DNA of 11,127 bases, from positions 1-11,127 of the forward strand of contig DAHWFG010000618.1 in assembly GCA_027325115.1 (NCBI GenBank). The letters are read 5' to 3'. A program made the translations under genes and the position numbers. The first letter of the stretch is position 1; each line of letters starts with the position of its first letter. The notes beneath the pieces were generated by a model, which saw only the letters and a program-made list of their open reading frames with translations, was not told the DNA's origin and ran no database searches. The stretch comes from JAKBCQ01 sp021807585 (GTDB lineage: Bacteria > Planctomycetota > Planctomycetia > Isosphaerales > Isosphaeraceae). Of this stretch, positions 1 to 5,691 are shown in pieces.

Positions 1-33
1 CATCAATTCCCCGAAGGATGGAAAATTATTCAT
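1..33 (-). CDS. Possible 5' end of a gene running off the left edge
   Basis: On the minus strand an ATG at 33-31 opens a frame that stays open to the window edge and reads MNNFPSFGELM (11 codons). It begins two bases after the TGA of the 79-codon ORF at 36-275 (TGA-TC-ATG), the tight spacing expected of translationally coupled genes. I see no Shine-Dalgarno sequence at a normal distance; the nearest purine stretch, GAGGAT, is more than 20 bases upstream. Eleven residues are too few to suggest a family. The call rests only on the open frame and the spacing, so it is weak. Confidence 0.22.
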   Translation of the reverse strand, partial: MNNFPSFGELM

Positions 34-35
34 GA

Positions 36-275
36 TCATACGTCGACGAAAAGTTCATAATCCTCGTCGATTTCAAGAATCGTTGGATTAATCGGCGTTT
101 GAACAAGACGGTCGAATCGATGATCAAATAATCGACATATATAATAAATAGCAATTGCATGAACTCCAATCGAGGCGAGATAGATTGAGAGGCTATCTGA
201 AAAGAGAGCCGCATATTCGACGGGATTTGAGGGCGAACCCGAAATTGGAAGGGCGAACCTCCCGTTGAACCGCAT
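36..275 (-). CDS. Hypothetical small protein with one possible membrane segment (79 aa)
   Basis: I do not recognise this protein. The frame starts at ATG 275-273 without a Shine-Dalgarno sequence and ends with TGA at 38-36. Residues about 28-49 (SLSIYLASIGVHAIAIYYIC and what follows) form a hydrophobic stretch that could be one membrane helix. The C-terminal part (TILEIDEDYELF) is acidic and reads like real protein, with GTC, GAC, GAA and ATC codons like those of the solid genes nearby. The first 20 residues lie on the inverted-repeat element at 231-263, so the true start may be further in, or the gene may be a remnant whose 5' end was replaced. A second ORF starts two bases after its stop, which supports translation slightly. 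It could equally be a chance ORF. Confidence 0.3.
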   Translation of the reverse strand: MRFNGRFALPISGSPSNPVEYAALFSDSLSIYLASIGVHAIAIYYICRLFDHRFDRLVQTPINPTILEIDEDYELFVDV

Positions 276-355
276 TATTATGTTAGCGATTATTGACCGA
301 TAAATCAGCCTGGTCGCCCGAGTTTACGAGAAGAGGCTCACCGGGAGGTTCACCC
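231..355. repeat. Imperfect inverted repeat with a nearby direct copy
   Basis: GGGCGAACCTCCC (251-263) and GGGAGGTTCACCC (343-355) are inverted copies with one mismatch in 13 bases, 79 bases apart. The first nine bases, GGGCGAACC, also occur as a direct copy at 231-239. The element sits in the gene-poor left end and partly under the start of the 79-codon ORF. It resembles a short dispersed intergenic repeat, or the ends of a small non-autonomous element, but one window cannot show dispersal. No target-site duplication was recognised. Confidence 0.4.
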
Positions 356-596
356 TCGCATTCAGAACATACCGACATCTAGATATTTAATGCATGTTCG
401 TTCTATTTGTGAATCGGCGCCGAAACCGGTAAAATCGAGCCGATTGGGTTTCGGGAGCTTTTGCGGATAGCCTATAAGATAATCGTAAACAGTAAAACAA
501 CTCCAAATGCGGTCCGCACGCCGAACATGTTGAGCCTTCTTGTCGTGTTGATCATGTCGCGTTTTGCGATACAATAATTCTTATCTTTCTACCTTA
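276..596. other. Gene-poor stretch downstream of nnrE
   Basis: No convincing gene was found. A minus-strand TTG-started frame (362-574) has no recognisable content. Inside it, in another frame, an ATG at 555 opens a 27-codon frame (472-555, minus) with a hydrophobic tail ending FGVVLLFTIIL. It looks like a signal or membrane segment cut by a TAG stop, and has no Shine-Dalgarno sequence. An 8-base inverted repeat CCGAAACC/GGTTTCGG occurs at 420-427 and 447-454 with a 19-base loop and no T-run, so it is not a standard terminator. No clear terminator for nnrE was found. Confidence 0.5.
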
Positions 597-1301
597 TTAT
601 TCAGCTAATTTGGCATTGGAACCGTCAATCTCGTAAGCCTTCAATAATTGTCGAGGCGCTCCAATTTCAATTACTTGAACGTCTCCGGTATAATCTTTCG
701 CTTGAGGTTCACAAAATCCAAGCTTTTCCGCCACAAATGTCGTCGTAACACTCGCACGAATTGAGTCGCCGAGTGGAACGCCTCGATCGCAATCAAGACC
801 CGATGGAATATCAAGAGATAAGACCGGTTTTTTTGAAGCGTTAATCCAATCGATCCAGGTTTCAAACAATCCTTCAATTGGTCGTGACAATCCTGTTCCA
901 AACAAACCGTCGACTATCCAATCGGCCTTTTCCAAGCAGCTCGGTCGATTCAAACTCATTTTTATCGACGTTTGGCACGATTGAATGATTTTTGAACGTT
1001 CAAGAATCTGATATTGAACCGCCGCATCGGCTGAAAGTTGATCGGAATCCGCCAGCCAAATCACCTCGACTTGATAGCCCCAACAGTCAAGAAAACGTGC
1101 CACGACTCCGCCGTCTCCTCCATTATTCCCCGGCCCGCAAATGATTAAAACACGTGCATTAGCACCAGCCGTTCGTCGAACAACCTCGGCGGCGCCTCGA
1201 CCCGCGTTCTCCATCAAAACCAGCGTTGAAAGACCAAATTCATCGCGAGCACGCTGATCAATCGATCGAACCTCGGCTCGACTCAATGGACGTAATCGCA
1301 T
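597..1301 (-). CDS. nnrE: NAD(P)H-hydrate epimerase, stand-alone YjeF_N domain
   Basis: This cytosolic metabolite-repair enzyme interconverts the R and S forms of hydrated NADH/NADPH (NADHX, NADPHX) so that the S-specific dehydratase can restore the cofactor. The 234 residues cover one YjeF N-terminal domain from end to end. Visible hallmarks are MENAGRGAAEV (30-40), the glycine loop GPGNNGGDG (56-64), VDGLFGTGLSRP (130-141) and LDIPSGLD (163-170), whose Asp is part of the family's active site. The ADP-dependent dehydratase domain (NnrD), fused behind it in the E. coli enzyme, is absent and must be encoded elsewhere. The ATG at 1301 gives the usual short N-terminal helix (PLSRAEVRSIDQRA); no strong Shine-Dalgarno sequence precedes it. 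It lies 30 bases downstream of the VIT-family gene on the same strand, so the two are probably co-transcribed. Confidence 0.93.
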   Translation of the reverse strand: MRLRPLSRAEVRSIDQRARDEFGLSTLVLMENAGRGAAEVVRRTAGANARVLIICGPGNNGGDGGVVARFLDCWGYQVEVIWLADSDQLSADAAVQYQILERSKIIQSCQTSIKMSLNRPSCLEKADWIVDGLFGTGLSRPIEGLFETWIDWINASKKPVLSLDIPSGLDCDRGVPLGDSIRASVTTTFVAEKLGFCEPQAKDYTGDVQVIEIGAPRQLLKAYEIDGSNAKLAE

Positions 1302-1331
1302 GATTGATTCTCAAGGATCATCTATGCATCA

Positions 1332-2030
1332 CTAAGCGAAGAACTTGGCCAAAATAAACGCCGCGGTCGCCGCTATTCCGCCGATTAAAGTTGTTTGAGC
1401 TGCGCCTTTAAATGGATTGATTCCCGTAAATCGCCCTTTAATGTAACCAAAAATTGCAAGCGCAGTCAACGTAACGCTTACTGAAACGCCAAGCGCCGTC
1501 GTCGGATTCTTAATAAAAATATAGGGAAATAAAGGAATCATTCCTCCACTAATATAAGATCCCGCAATTGTCAGTGCGCTAGTCATCGCTCGACGCGGAT
1601 CGGGTTTTTCTAAACCAAGCTCAAATTTCATCATAAAATCAACCCATTCTTTCGGTCGTGATTCGAATACGTTAAGAATAGGCTCAATTTGTTCGGGAGT
1701 CATGCCGTAGGCCAGAAATACGTCGGCGACCTCGGCTCGTTCAATCTCGGGAAATTTTACAACCTCGTCTTGTTCTCGTTTCAGTTCGCTATCATAGTGT
1801 TCAGCGTCACTTCGAGCCGCGAGGAATCCTCCTAAACCCATTGCAATTGATCCCGCGGCGATTTCGGCCAATCCCGCCGCGACAATGATATGTGACGACA
1901 CCGTCGTTCCAGACAATCCCGCGGCGAGTGCGAATGGAACAGTTAGTCCATCGGACATACCGATAACGATATCACGAACGGTTTCACTCGCGGTAAAATG
2001 ATGTTCGATATGAGTTGAACGACGCATCAT
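1332..2030 (-). CDS. VIT1/CCC1-family iron/manganese transporter
   Basis: This is a predicted inner-membrane transporter of the vacuolar iron transporter family, which exports Fe2+ and/or Mn2+ from the cytosol, in known members by proton exchange. The 232 residues show the family order. An N-terminal His-rich lead (HIEHHFTASETVRDIVIG) runs into TM1 with MSDGLTVPFALAAGLSG (25-41). TM2 is AGLAEIAAGSIAMGLGGFLA (52-71). A charged cytoplasmic insert (about 73-145) is rich in Glu/Asp/His/Met, with EHYDSELKREQDE and the MMKFEL segment, matching the metal-binding domain. Then come TM3 (about 150-173), TM4 (177-197) and TM5 (209-230). AGGAAG at 2039-2034 lies 3 bases from the first ATG and 6 from the second (2027), so the second may be the real start; the difference is one Met. 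It is the first gene of a probable operon with nnrE. Fe versus Mn preference cannot be read from the sequence. Confidence 0.92.
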   Translation of the reverse strand: MMRRSTHIEHHFTASETVRDIVIGMSDGLTVPFALAAGLSGTTVSSHIIVAAGLAEIAAGSIAMGLGGFLAARSDAEHYDSELKREQDEVVKFPEIERAEVADVFLAYGMTPEQIEPILNVFESRPKEWVDFMMKFELGLEKPDPRRAMTSALTIAGSYISGGMIPLFPYIFIKNPTTALGVSVSVTLTALAIFGYIKGRFTGINPFKGAAQTTLIGGIAATAAFILAKFFA

Positions 2031-2120
2031 GGTCTTCCTATTTATTATGTCTGATCAAAGCGGACGAAAACGCGCAGTTCAGAAAGCGTTTAAACCGAGA
2101 TGATCGGACAAAATCGGATC

Positions 2121-2149
2121 AAAAAAAAACACGACCGTCTTTGGTCGTG
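2121..2149 (-). terminator. Factor-independent terminator on the minus strand
   Basis: CACGACC (2130-2136) and GGTCGTG (2143-2149) form a 7-bp stem with a 6-base loop. On the plus strand nine A residues precede it (2121-2129), so a minus-strand transcript ends in hairpin plus nine U. It would stop transcription arriving from the repeat-protein gene (stop at 2311) before the VIT-family gene. The distance from that stop codon, about 160 bases, is long for a plain 3' end. Confidence 0.8.
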
Positions 2150-2154
2150 CCGAA

Positions 2155-2220
2155 CCCGTCGGGTGCGGAAAAGCGATTCTATCAGGATCCAAGCACAAAA
2201 GCAAATCCGCACCGGTCGGG
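2155..2220 (-). other. Structured 3' region or possible small RNA with its own promoter
   Basis: CCCGTCGGGTGCGG (2155-2168) and CCGCACCGGTCGGG (2207-2220) pair over most of 14 bases around a 38-base loop. On the minus strand the loop contains TTGCTT (2204-2199) and TAGAAT (2181-2176), 17 bases apart, resembling weak sigma70 -35 and -10 boxes. A transcript from there would run about 50 bases into the terminator at 2149-2121. The region may therefore be a long structured 3' UTR of the repeat-protein gene, or a very short RNA gene. The rest of 2041-2310 holds no credible coding sequence. Confidence 0.3.
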
Positions 2221-2310
2221 TGATACAGTCGATTCTGCCGATCAAATACAACGCCTTAATGGACCTTTCGTTTGAATCGGCTCGTCGCTAAGCTTCCTTA
2301 GCCGGCTTGA

Positions 2311-2964
2311 TTACTTCCGAGCCGGTGGAAGCATTGCGTAGGAGATTGACGGAACCGTCGACGAAGGATTGAACGATCCCAGGTAAACGCCCGTCGGGTT
2401 TGTCGGCGTCGGATGCGGTGTGAAGGGGTTAAAGTTTGTGGGTAAAGCGTTCGTCGACGTCGTCTTCATAACATACGAGATTGACGGAACGGTCGACGAA
2501 GGATTGAACGACCCCAGGTAAACACCCGTCGGGTTTGTCGGCGTTGGATGCGGTGTAAAAGGATTAGGGGACGTGGTCACCGTGGACGTCGTGGACAATT
2601 TAGCGCCATACGAGATTGACGGAACGGTCGACGTAGGATTGAACGACCCCAGGTAAACGCCCGTCGGGTTTGTCGGCGTCGGGAACGAAGGAAATACCGA
2701 ACTGAGAAATCGCTCGACCGGTAGAAAGCGAGGATTCGCCGCCGCGTGAGGCGTTGACTCAAACCGGGCCAAGAGACGATCTTGGAACGTAGGATTACGA
2801 GCCTCGATTCGCTGAAAAAGCAAAACTCGCTCGTCGATTCGCTCAATTGCCACGATCGATGCGTTCAATCCTCCATGGGGAAGAAAAACCGCCGGAACGT
2901 CTCGTCGCTCCAGGCTTTCCAGCGAAAGCGAAAGGTTTGTGGATTTCCGGTTGTTACGGCTCAT
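2311..2964 (-). CDS. Secreted-type planctomycete protein with three 45-aa repeats
   Basis: This is a 217-residue protein of unknown function. The N-terminus, MSRNNRKSTNLSLSLESLER then RDVPA, is a basic lead followed by a motif of the kind found at the start of many planctomycete exported or surface proteins; it suggests export without a classical long signal peptide. Residues about 27-90 are a non-repetitive, charged segment. Three copies of PTPTNPTGVYLGSFNP followed by x-STVPSISY then lie at 95-119, 140-164 and 185-209, exactly 45 residues apart, joined by Thr/Ser/Pro/Asn-rich linkers containing NPFTPH. The chain ends eight residues after the last copy. No cysteine, catalytic motif or membrane helix is visible, so a structural or adhesive surface role is possible but inferred. 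The ATG at 2964 is chosen because GAGGTG at 2976-2971 lies 6 bases before it; the longer GTG-started form (2973) begins inside that Shine-Dalgarno sequence. The gene is monocistronic, with its own promoter and a downstream terminator. Confidence 0.75.
   Translation of the reverse strand: MSRNNRKSTNLSLSLESLERRDVPAVFLPHGGLNASIVAIERIDERVLLFQRIEARNPTFQDRLLARFESTPHAAANPRFLPVERFLSSVFPSFPTPTNPTGVYLGSFNPTSTVPSISYGAKLSTTSTVTTSPNPFTPHPTPTNPTGVYLGSFNPSSTVPSISYVMKTTSTNALPTNFNPFTPHPTPTNPTGVYLGSFNPSSTVPSISYAMLPPARK
2342..2682. repeat. Three 71-bp near-identical copies at 135-bp spacing
   Basis: At DNA level the copies are 2342-2412, 2477-2547 and 2612-2682. I count 4 differences in 71 bases between the first and second and 3 between the second and third. 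The 64-base linkers between them differ more, except for a shared block next to the first two copies that encodes PFTPH. The spacing of 135 bases keeps the reading frame. This is an in-frame tandem duplication inside the gene, not a CRISPR array: the spacers are coding, similar and too long. Confidence 0.9.
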
Positions 2965-2970
2965 GGAAGT

Positions 2971-2976
2971 CACCTC
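2971..2976 (-). promoter_or_regulatory. Shine-Dalgarno sequence deciding the repeat-protein start
   Basis: GAGGTG on the minus strand is six bases from the ATG at 2964-2962. It overlaps the in-frame GTG at 2973, which rules against that longer start. Confidence 0.75.
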
Positions 2977-3000
2977 AATCGGTTTGATCTGTATTCCGAA

Positions 3001-3029
3001 ATGATAACAGGACGATAACCCGTCGTCAA
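3001..3029 (-). promoter_or_regulatory. Sigma70-like promoter of the repeat-protein gene
   Basis: On the minus strand TTGACG (3029-3024) and TATCAT (3006-3001) are separated by exactly 17 bases. Both boxes are close to the sigma70 consensus. A start about 7 bases after the -10 box would leave a leader of roughly 30 bases to the ATG at 2964. Confidence 0.55.
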
Positions 3030-3268
3030 AACAACCAGGCGACCGTACAATGAACGCGTTGTAATCGACCGTCGTTACGCGAGGCGACAGATAAAATCAT
3101 GCGATCGATTGATCGAATCCGCCGCAATCACCTAGACCAGGTCGATTTCGAACTGTTTCAGAAAACCAATCCGCACAATGCGTGATTGTAGAAGAGATAA
3201 GCCGAACAGTCAAGCCTAGTTTCGTTTTTTCATCACTCCTGTTATTGAAAAAAGAGTTCTCCTTAACG
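3030..3268. other. Intergenic region between divergent genes
   Basis: About 240 bases lie between the minus-strand promoter and the chosen start of the CcsA-like gene. A possible plus-strand promoter is TCGTCA (3023-3028) with TACAAT (3046-3051), 17 bases apart; it overlaps the -35 box of the divergent promoter and would leave a leader of over 200 bases. TAAAAT at 3092-3097 has no matching -35. No RNA gene or strong hairpin was recognised. A GTG at 3182 is in frame with the downstream gene. Confidence 0.35.
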
Positions 3269-4243
3269 ATGATTGGACTTCGCGTTCTCTGTTTTGCCGG
3301 AACCTACGCACTGGCGTTGGTTTGCGACCTAACGCGATTTGTTCTTCAAACGCGCAAGGGATGGCACGTATCGGTGGCTCTGACGGCGCTTGGTTGGTTG
3401 GTTCAAGGCGCCTACCTGATGAATCTTACGATTCAAATACGCCATATACCGGTAACAACGTTATTTGAATCTTTACTTGTGTTATCTTGGATACTAACCG
3501 CGATCGATCTGTATCTCACGTTACATGCGCGTAAACCGAGCGCGATCGGGCTTTTTATCTTACCCACGGTAATCGCAATCTTAATGATCGCCGAATTTGC
3601 GCGCTCGACCTCCACATGGAATTGGTCGCGATGGAACGATCGTGTGCAATTTTGGGGCGTTACCCACGGAATCTTTCTCCTATTGGGAGCGGTTGCAACT
3701 TGCGTCGCATTTGTTTCCGGTCTTATGTACATGAAACAATCTAATAAACTCAAACATAAAAAGTCACCCCGATTTGGAATCGTTTTACCAAGCCTTGAGC
3801 AATCCGAGCGTTGGAATCGATGGGCGATAACGATCGCATTCCCTCTCTTAACTTTCGGGTTATTGATCGGCGTGATACTAAACATCGCGACGCGGGGTGA
3901 ATCGGGCCGGCCGATCGCCTGGACGGATCCCAAGATCATCAGCGCACTTTCCATGTGGTTTGTCTTTGCGGTTTTGATTCATGCGCGATTTCAACCCGCG
4001 ATGCGCGGGCGCCGCGTAATCGCATGGACGATCATCGCATTTGCGTTTTTGATTTTCACCTGGTCGATCACTCTCATCCTCCCCTCCGAACACGACGGTC
4101 GAAAAATGCGGAAGGAACAATCACGAAATTCCCGTTCCTGGAATCATCCAAATATTCACGTAAATAATTATGCTTTATATTTTTGTTTGAATGACGATTC
4201 GGATTGTGTGAGCGGATCGATCTTTCGAGGAGATCGATCATGA
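3269..4243 (+). CDS. CcsA/HemX-family cytochrome c assembly membrane protein
   Basis: This is a polytopic inner-membrane protein of the cytochrome c assembly family (CcsA/CcmF/HemX-like). Members handle heme for c-type cytochrome maturation or, when encoded next to hemA as here, are named HemX and are linked to the level of glutamyl-tRNA reductase. From the ATG at 3269 it has 324 residues and about eight hydrophobic segments (near 2-22, 35-54, 64-85, 92-111, 127-155, 185-206, 224-242, 249-271). A WTDPK motif (218-222) before the seventh helix fits the family's conserved W-x-D-P-K region, and His133 and His238 lie in helices five and seven. The full WGxxWxWD heme motif of true CcsA is not seen, which favours a HemX-like role. 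The first helix begins at the ATG; a GTG at 3182 would add 29 residues, and neither start has a good Shine-Dalgarno sequence. The last 53 residues form an atypical polar tail. Its stop overlaps the hemA start by ATGA. Confidence 0.82.
   Translation: MIGLRVLCFAGTYALALVCDLTRFVLQTRKGWHVSVALTALGWLVQGAYLMNLTIQIRHIPVTTLFESLLVLSWILTAIDLYLTLHARKPSAIGLFILPTVIAILMIAEFARSTSTWNWSRWNDRVQFWGVTHGIFLLLGAVATCVAFVSGLMYMKQSNKLKHKKSPRFGIVLPSLEQSERWNRWAITIAFPLLTFGLLIGVILNIATRGESGRPIAWTDPKIISALSMWFVFAVLIHARFQPAMRGRRVIAWTIIAFAFLIFTWSITLILPSEHDGRKMRKEQSRNSRSWNHPNIHVNNYALYFCLNDDSDCVSGSIFRGDRS
4227..4232 (+). promoter_or_regulatory. Shine-Dalgarno sequence of hemA
   Basis: GAGGAG lies seven bases before the ATG at 4240. 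It fixes that start against the upstream in-frame codon at 4204. It lies inside the end of the CcsA/HemX-like gene, consistent with coupled translation. Confidence 0.85.
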
Positions 4244-5520
4244 AACTTCTAGCCGCGGGGGTTGATCATCATTCATCCTCGCCGGCGATTCGCGAAGCGA
4301 TTGCGTTTGGAGAATCCAAATCGGTCGACGCTCTTGAATCGTTAAGAAGATCGTATCCCGACGCCGAGTTCGTAATCCTATCCACATGCAATCGCGTGGA
4401 AATTTACGCCGCGGCCGACGAAGGAGCAATGTTACCAACATTTGAAAATATCTCATCATTTATTGCCAAATTTCACGACGTTCCCGTGACGAATCTCACC
4501 GAGCATCTTGTCGAATATCGAGATGAACACGTTATTCATCATTTATTTCGTGTTTCGGCAAGCTTGGAAAGCGTCGTATTGGGCGAAGGGCAAATTTTGG
4601 GACAGGTTAAGGAGGCGTATCAAATCGCCGATCGAAATCGATCGATCGGGGCGATCTTACACACGTTGTTTCGCGAGGCGATTCGGGTGGGTAAAAAGGT
4701 CCGCGAGGCGACGGGAATCGATCAGGGGAAGTTGTCGGTGGCGAGCGTCGCGGTCGATTTGGCGCGGGATGTTTTTGACACGTTTCATGATAAAACCGTA
4801 CTTGTCATCGGCGCGGGAAAAATGGGAGATCTCACGCTGCGTCATCTATCCGATTTAAAACCGGGTCGAGTCGTGGTGACGAATCGCGACTTTGTAAAAG
4901 CCGAGATCGCCGCGGCGAAATGGAACGGAACTGCAGCGGCGTTTGATAAACTGTATGCACTTTTAATTGAAGCCGACGTCGTCGTCAGCACGACGGCGTC
5001 GACGCTTCCAATCGTTACTTTTGATCACTATCAACGCGTTCAACGAGCCAGGCGCAATCGATTAACGCTGATTCTCGACATCGCCGTACCGCGTGATTTC
5101 GAAGAGCGAATCGGCGATCTCGATCAAGTACTTTTATATCATGTTGATGATTTAAGAGAGAGAACACTGGCGAACCTGGGTCGTCGGAAAAAAGCGATTG
5201 ATTCCGGGGAAAAGATCATTGAAAGCGAGACCGCGGCGTGTGCGGCGTTATTACGGCATCAACGCACCGCGGGAACCGTGTTAAGAAGATTGGGAGATTA
5301 CGCCGACGATATACGATTGCGCGAGGTGGATCGTTTAATCGCGTCGTGTCCCGATTTGAGCGAACGTCAGCGTGAAGCGATTGATCGATTCGCGTTACGG
5401 TTACAGAATCAATTCTTACATCACCCGCGTTCGGCGCTTCGATCTGCGGCCGAAACGCACTCTCCCGAACATGCGCATTCACTGCTGACCGCGCTCAAAC
5501 ACCTGTTTGGACTCGATTGA
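4240..5520 (+). CDS. hemA: Glutamyl-tRNA reductase
   Basis: HemA catalyses the first committed step of tetrapyrrole synthesis by the C5 route: NADPH-dependent reduction of glutamyl-tRNA(Glu) to glutamate-1-semialdehyde, in the cytosol. The 426-residue length is normal. The catalytic domain has GVDHHSSSPAIRE (7-19) and STCNRVEIY, with the nucleophilic cysteine at residue 50, as in E. coli. SLESVVLGEGQILGQVKEAY (108-127) is near invariant in the family, and His100/His101 match the conserved histidine before it. The NADPH domain carries VIGAGKMG (189-196), then VVSTTAS (248-254) and LILDIAVPRDFE (277-288). The helical dimerisation domain follows from about 310 to the end. The ATG at 4240 has GAGGAG seven bases upstream and overlaps the stop of the upstream membrane-protein gene. 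No hemL or hemB follows; the gene is probably the last of its unit. Confidence 0.97.
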   Translation: MKLLAAGVDHHSSSPAIREAIAFGESKSVDALESLRRSYPDAEFVILSTCNRVEIYAAADEGAMLPTFENISSFIAKFHDVPVTNLTEHLVEYRDEHVIHHLFRVSASLESVVLGEGQILGQVKEAYQIADRNRSIGAILHTLFREAIRVGKKVREATGIDQGKLSVASVAVDLARDVFDTFHDKTVLVIGAGKMGDLTLRHLSDLKPGRVVVTNRDFVKAEIAAAKWNGTAAAFDKLYALLIEADVVVSTTASTLPIVTFDHYQRVQRARRNRLTLILDIAVPRDFEERIGDLDQVLLYHVDDLRERTLANLGRRKKAIDSGEKIIESETAACAALLRHQRTAGTVLRRLGDYADDIRLREVDRLIASCPDLSERQREAIDRFALRLQNQFLHHPRSALRSAAETHSPEHAHSLLTALKHLFGLD

Positions 5521-5552
5521 AACGGTTGATTTCGACGAAGTCGACGCTATCA

Positions 5553-5580
5553 TTGGAACTTGTTTAATAACTATCATAAT
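5553..5580 (+). promoter_or_regulatory. Candidate promoter upstream of glpG
   Basis: TTGGAA (5553-5558) and CATAAT (5575-5580) are 16 bases apart, in an AT-rich part of the 171-base gap between hemA and glpG. The match is only moderate. A TTGACA at 5581-5586 has no -10 partner. A small hairpin AACGT/ACGTT occurs at 5626-5640, and no strong terminator for hemA is visible in the gap. Confidence 0.3.
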
Positions 5581-5691
5581 TTGACAAGAAATTGAGGTCG
5601 CCACGACGAAGATTGCTTGAAAAGGAACGTGAAAAACGTTAGGTTATTACAGAGAACCGGCTAAATTTCCAAGGACGAAAGGTGAACGGTC

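Noticed and set aside
362..574. Minus-strand ORF of 70 codons behind nnrE
   Set aside because: It starts at TTG with only a weak purine stretch upstream, shows no domain or membrane segment, and is not supported by its neighbours.
2015..2275. Plus-strand ORF of 86 codons overlapping the VIT gene start
   Set aside because: It runs through a clear minus-strand terminator and the VIT ribosome binding site, and its product is low-complexity and charged.
2342..2682. Possible CRISPR array
   Set aside because: Units are 71 bases at 135-base spacing, in frame within a gene, with related linkers. There are no short identical repeats or cas genes.
2965..2973. GTG start adding three residues to the repeat protein
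   Set aside because: The GTG lies inside the GAGGTG Shine-Dalgarno sequence that properly serves the ATG at 2964.
3433..3954. Antisense ORF of 173 codons under the CcsA-like gene
   Set aside because: The plus frame encodes a membrane protein with family features. The antisense frame has no recognisable content and follows from codon bias.
4204..4239. Twelve-residue N-terminal extension of HemA
   Set aside because: GAGGAG is placed correctly for the ATG at 4240, and that start puts the catalytic cysteine at residue 50 as in known enzymes.
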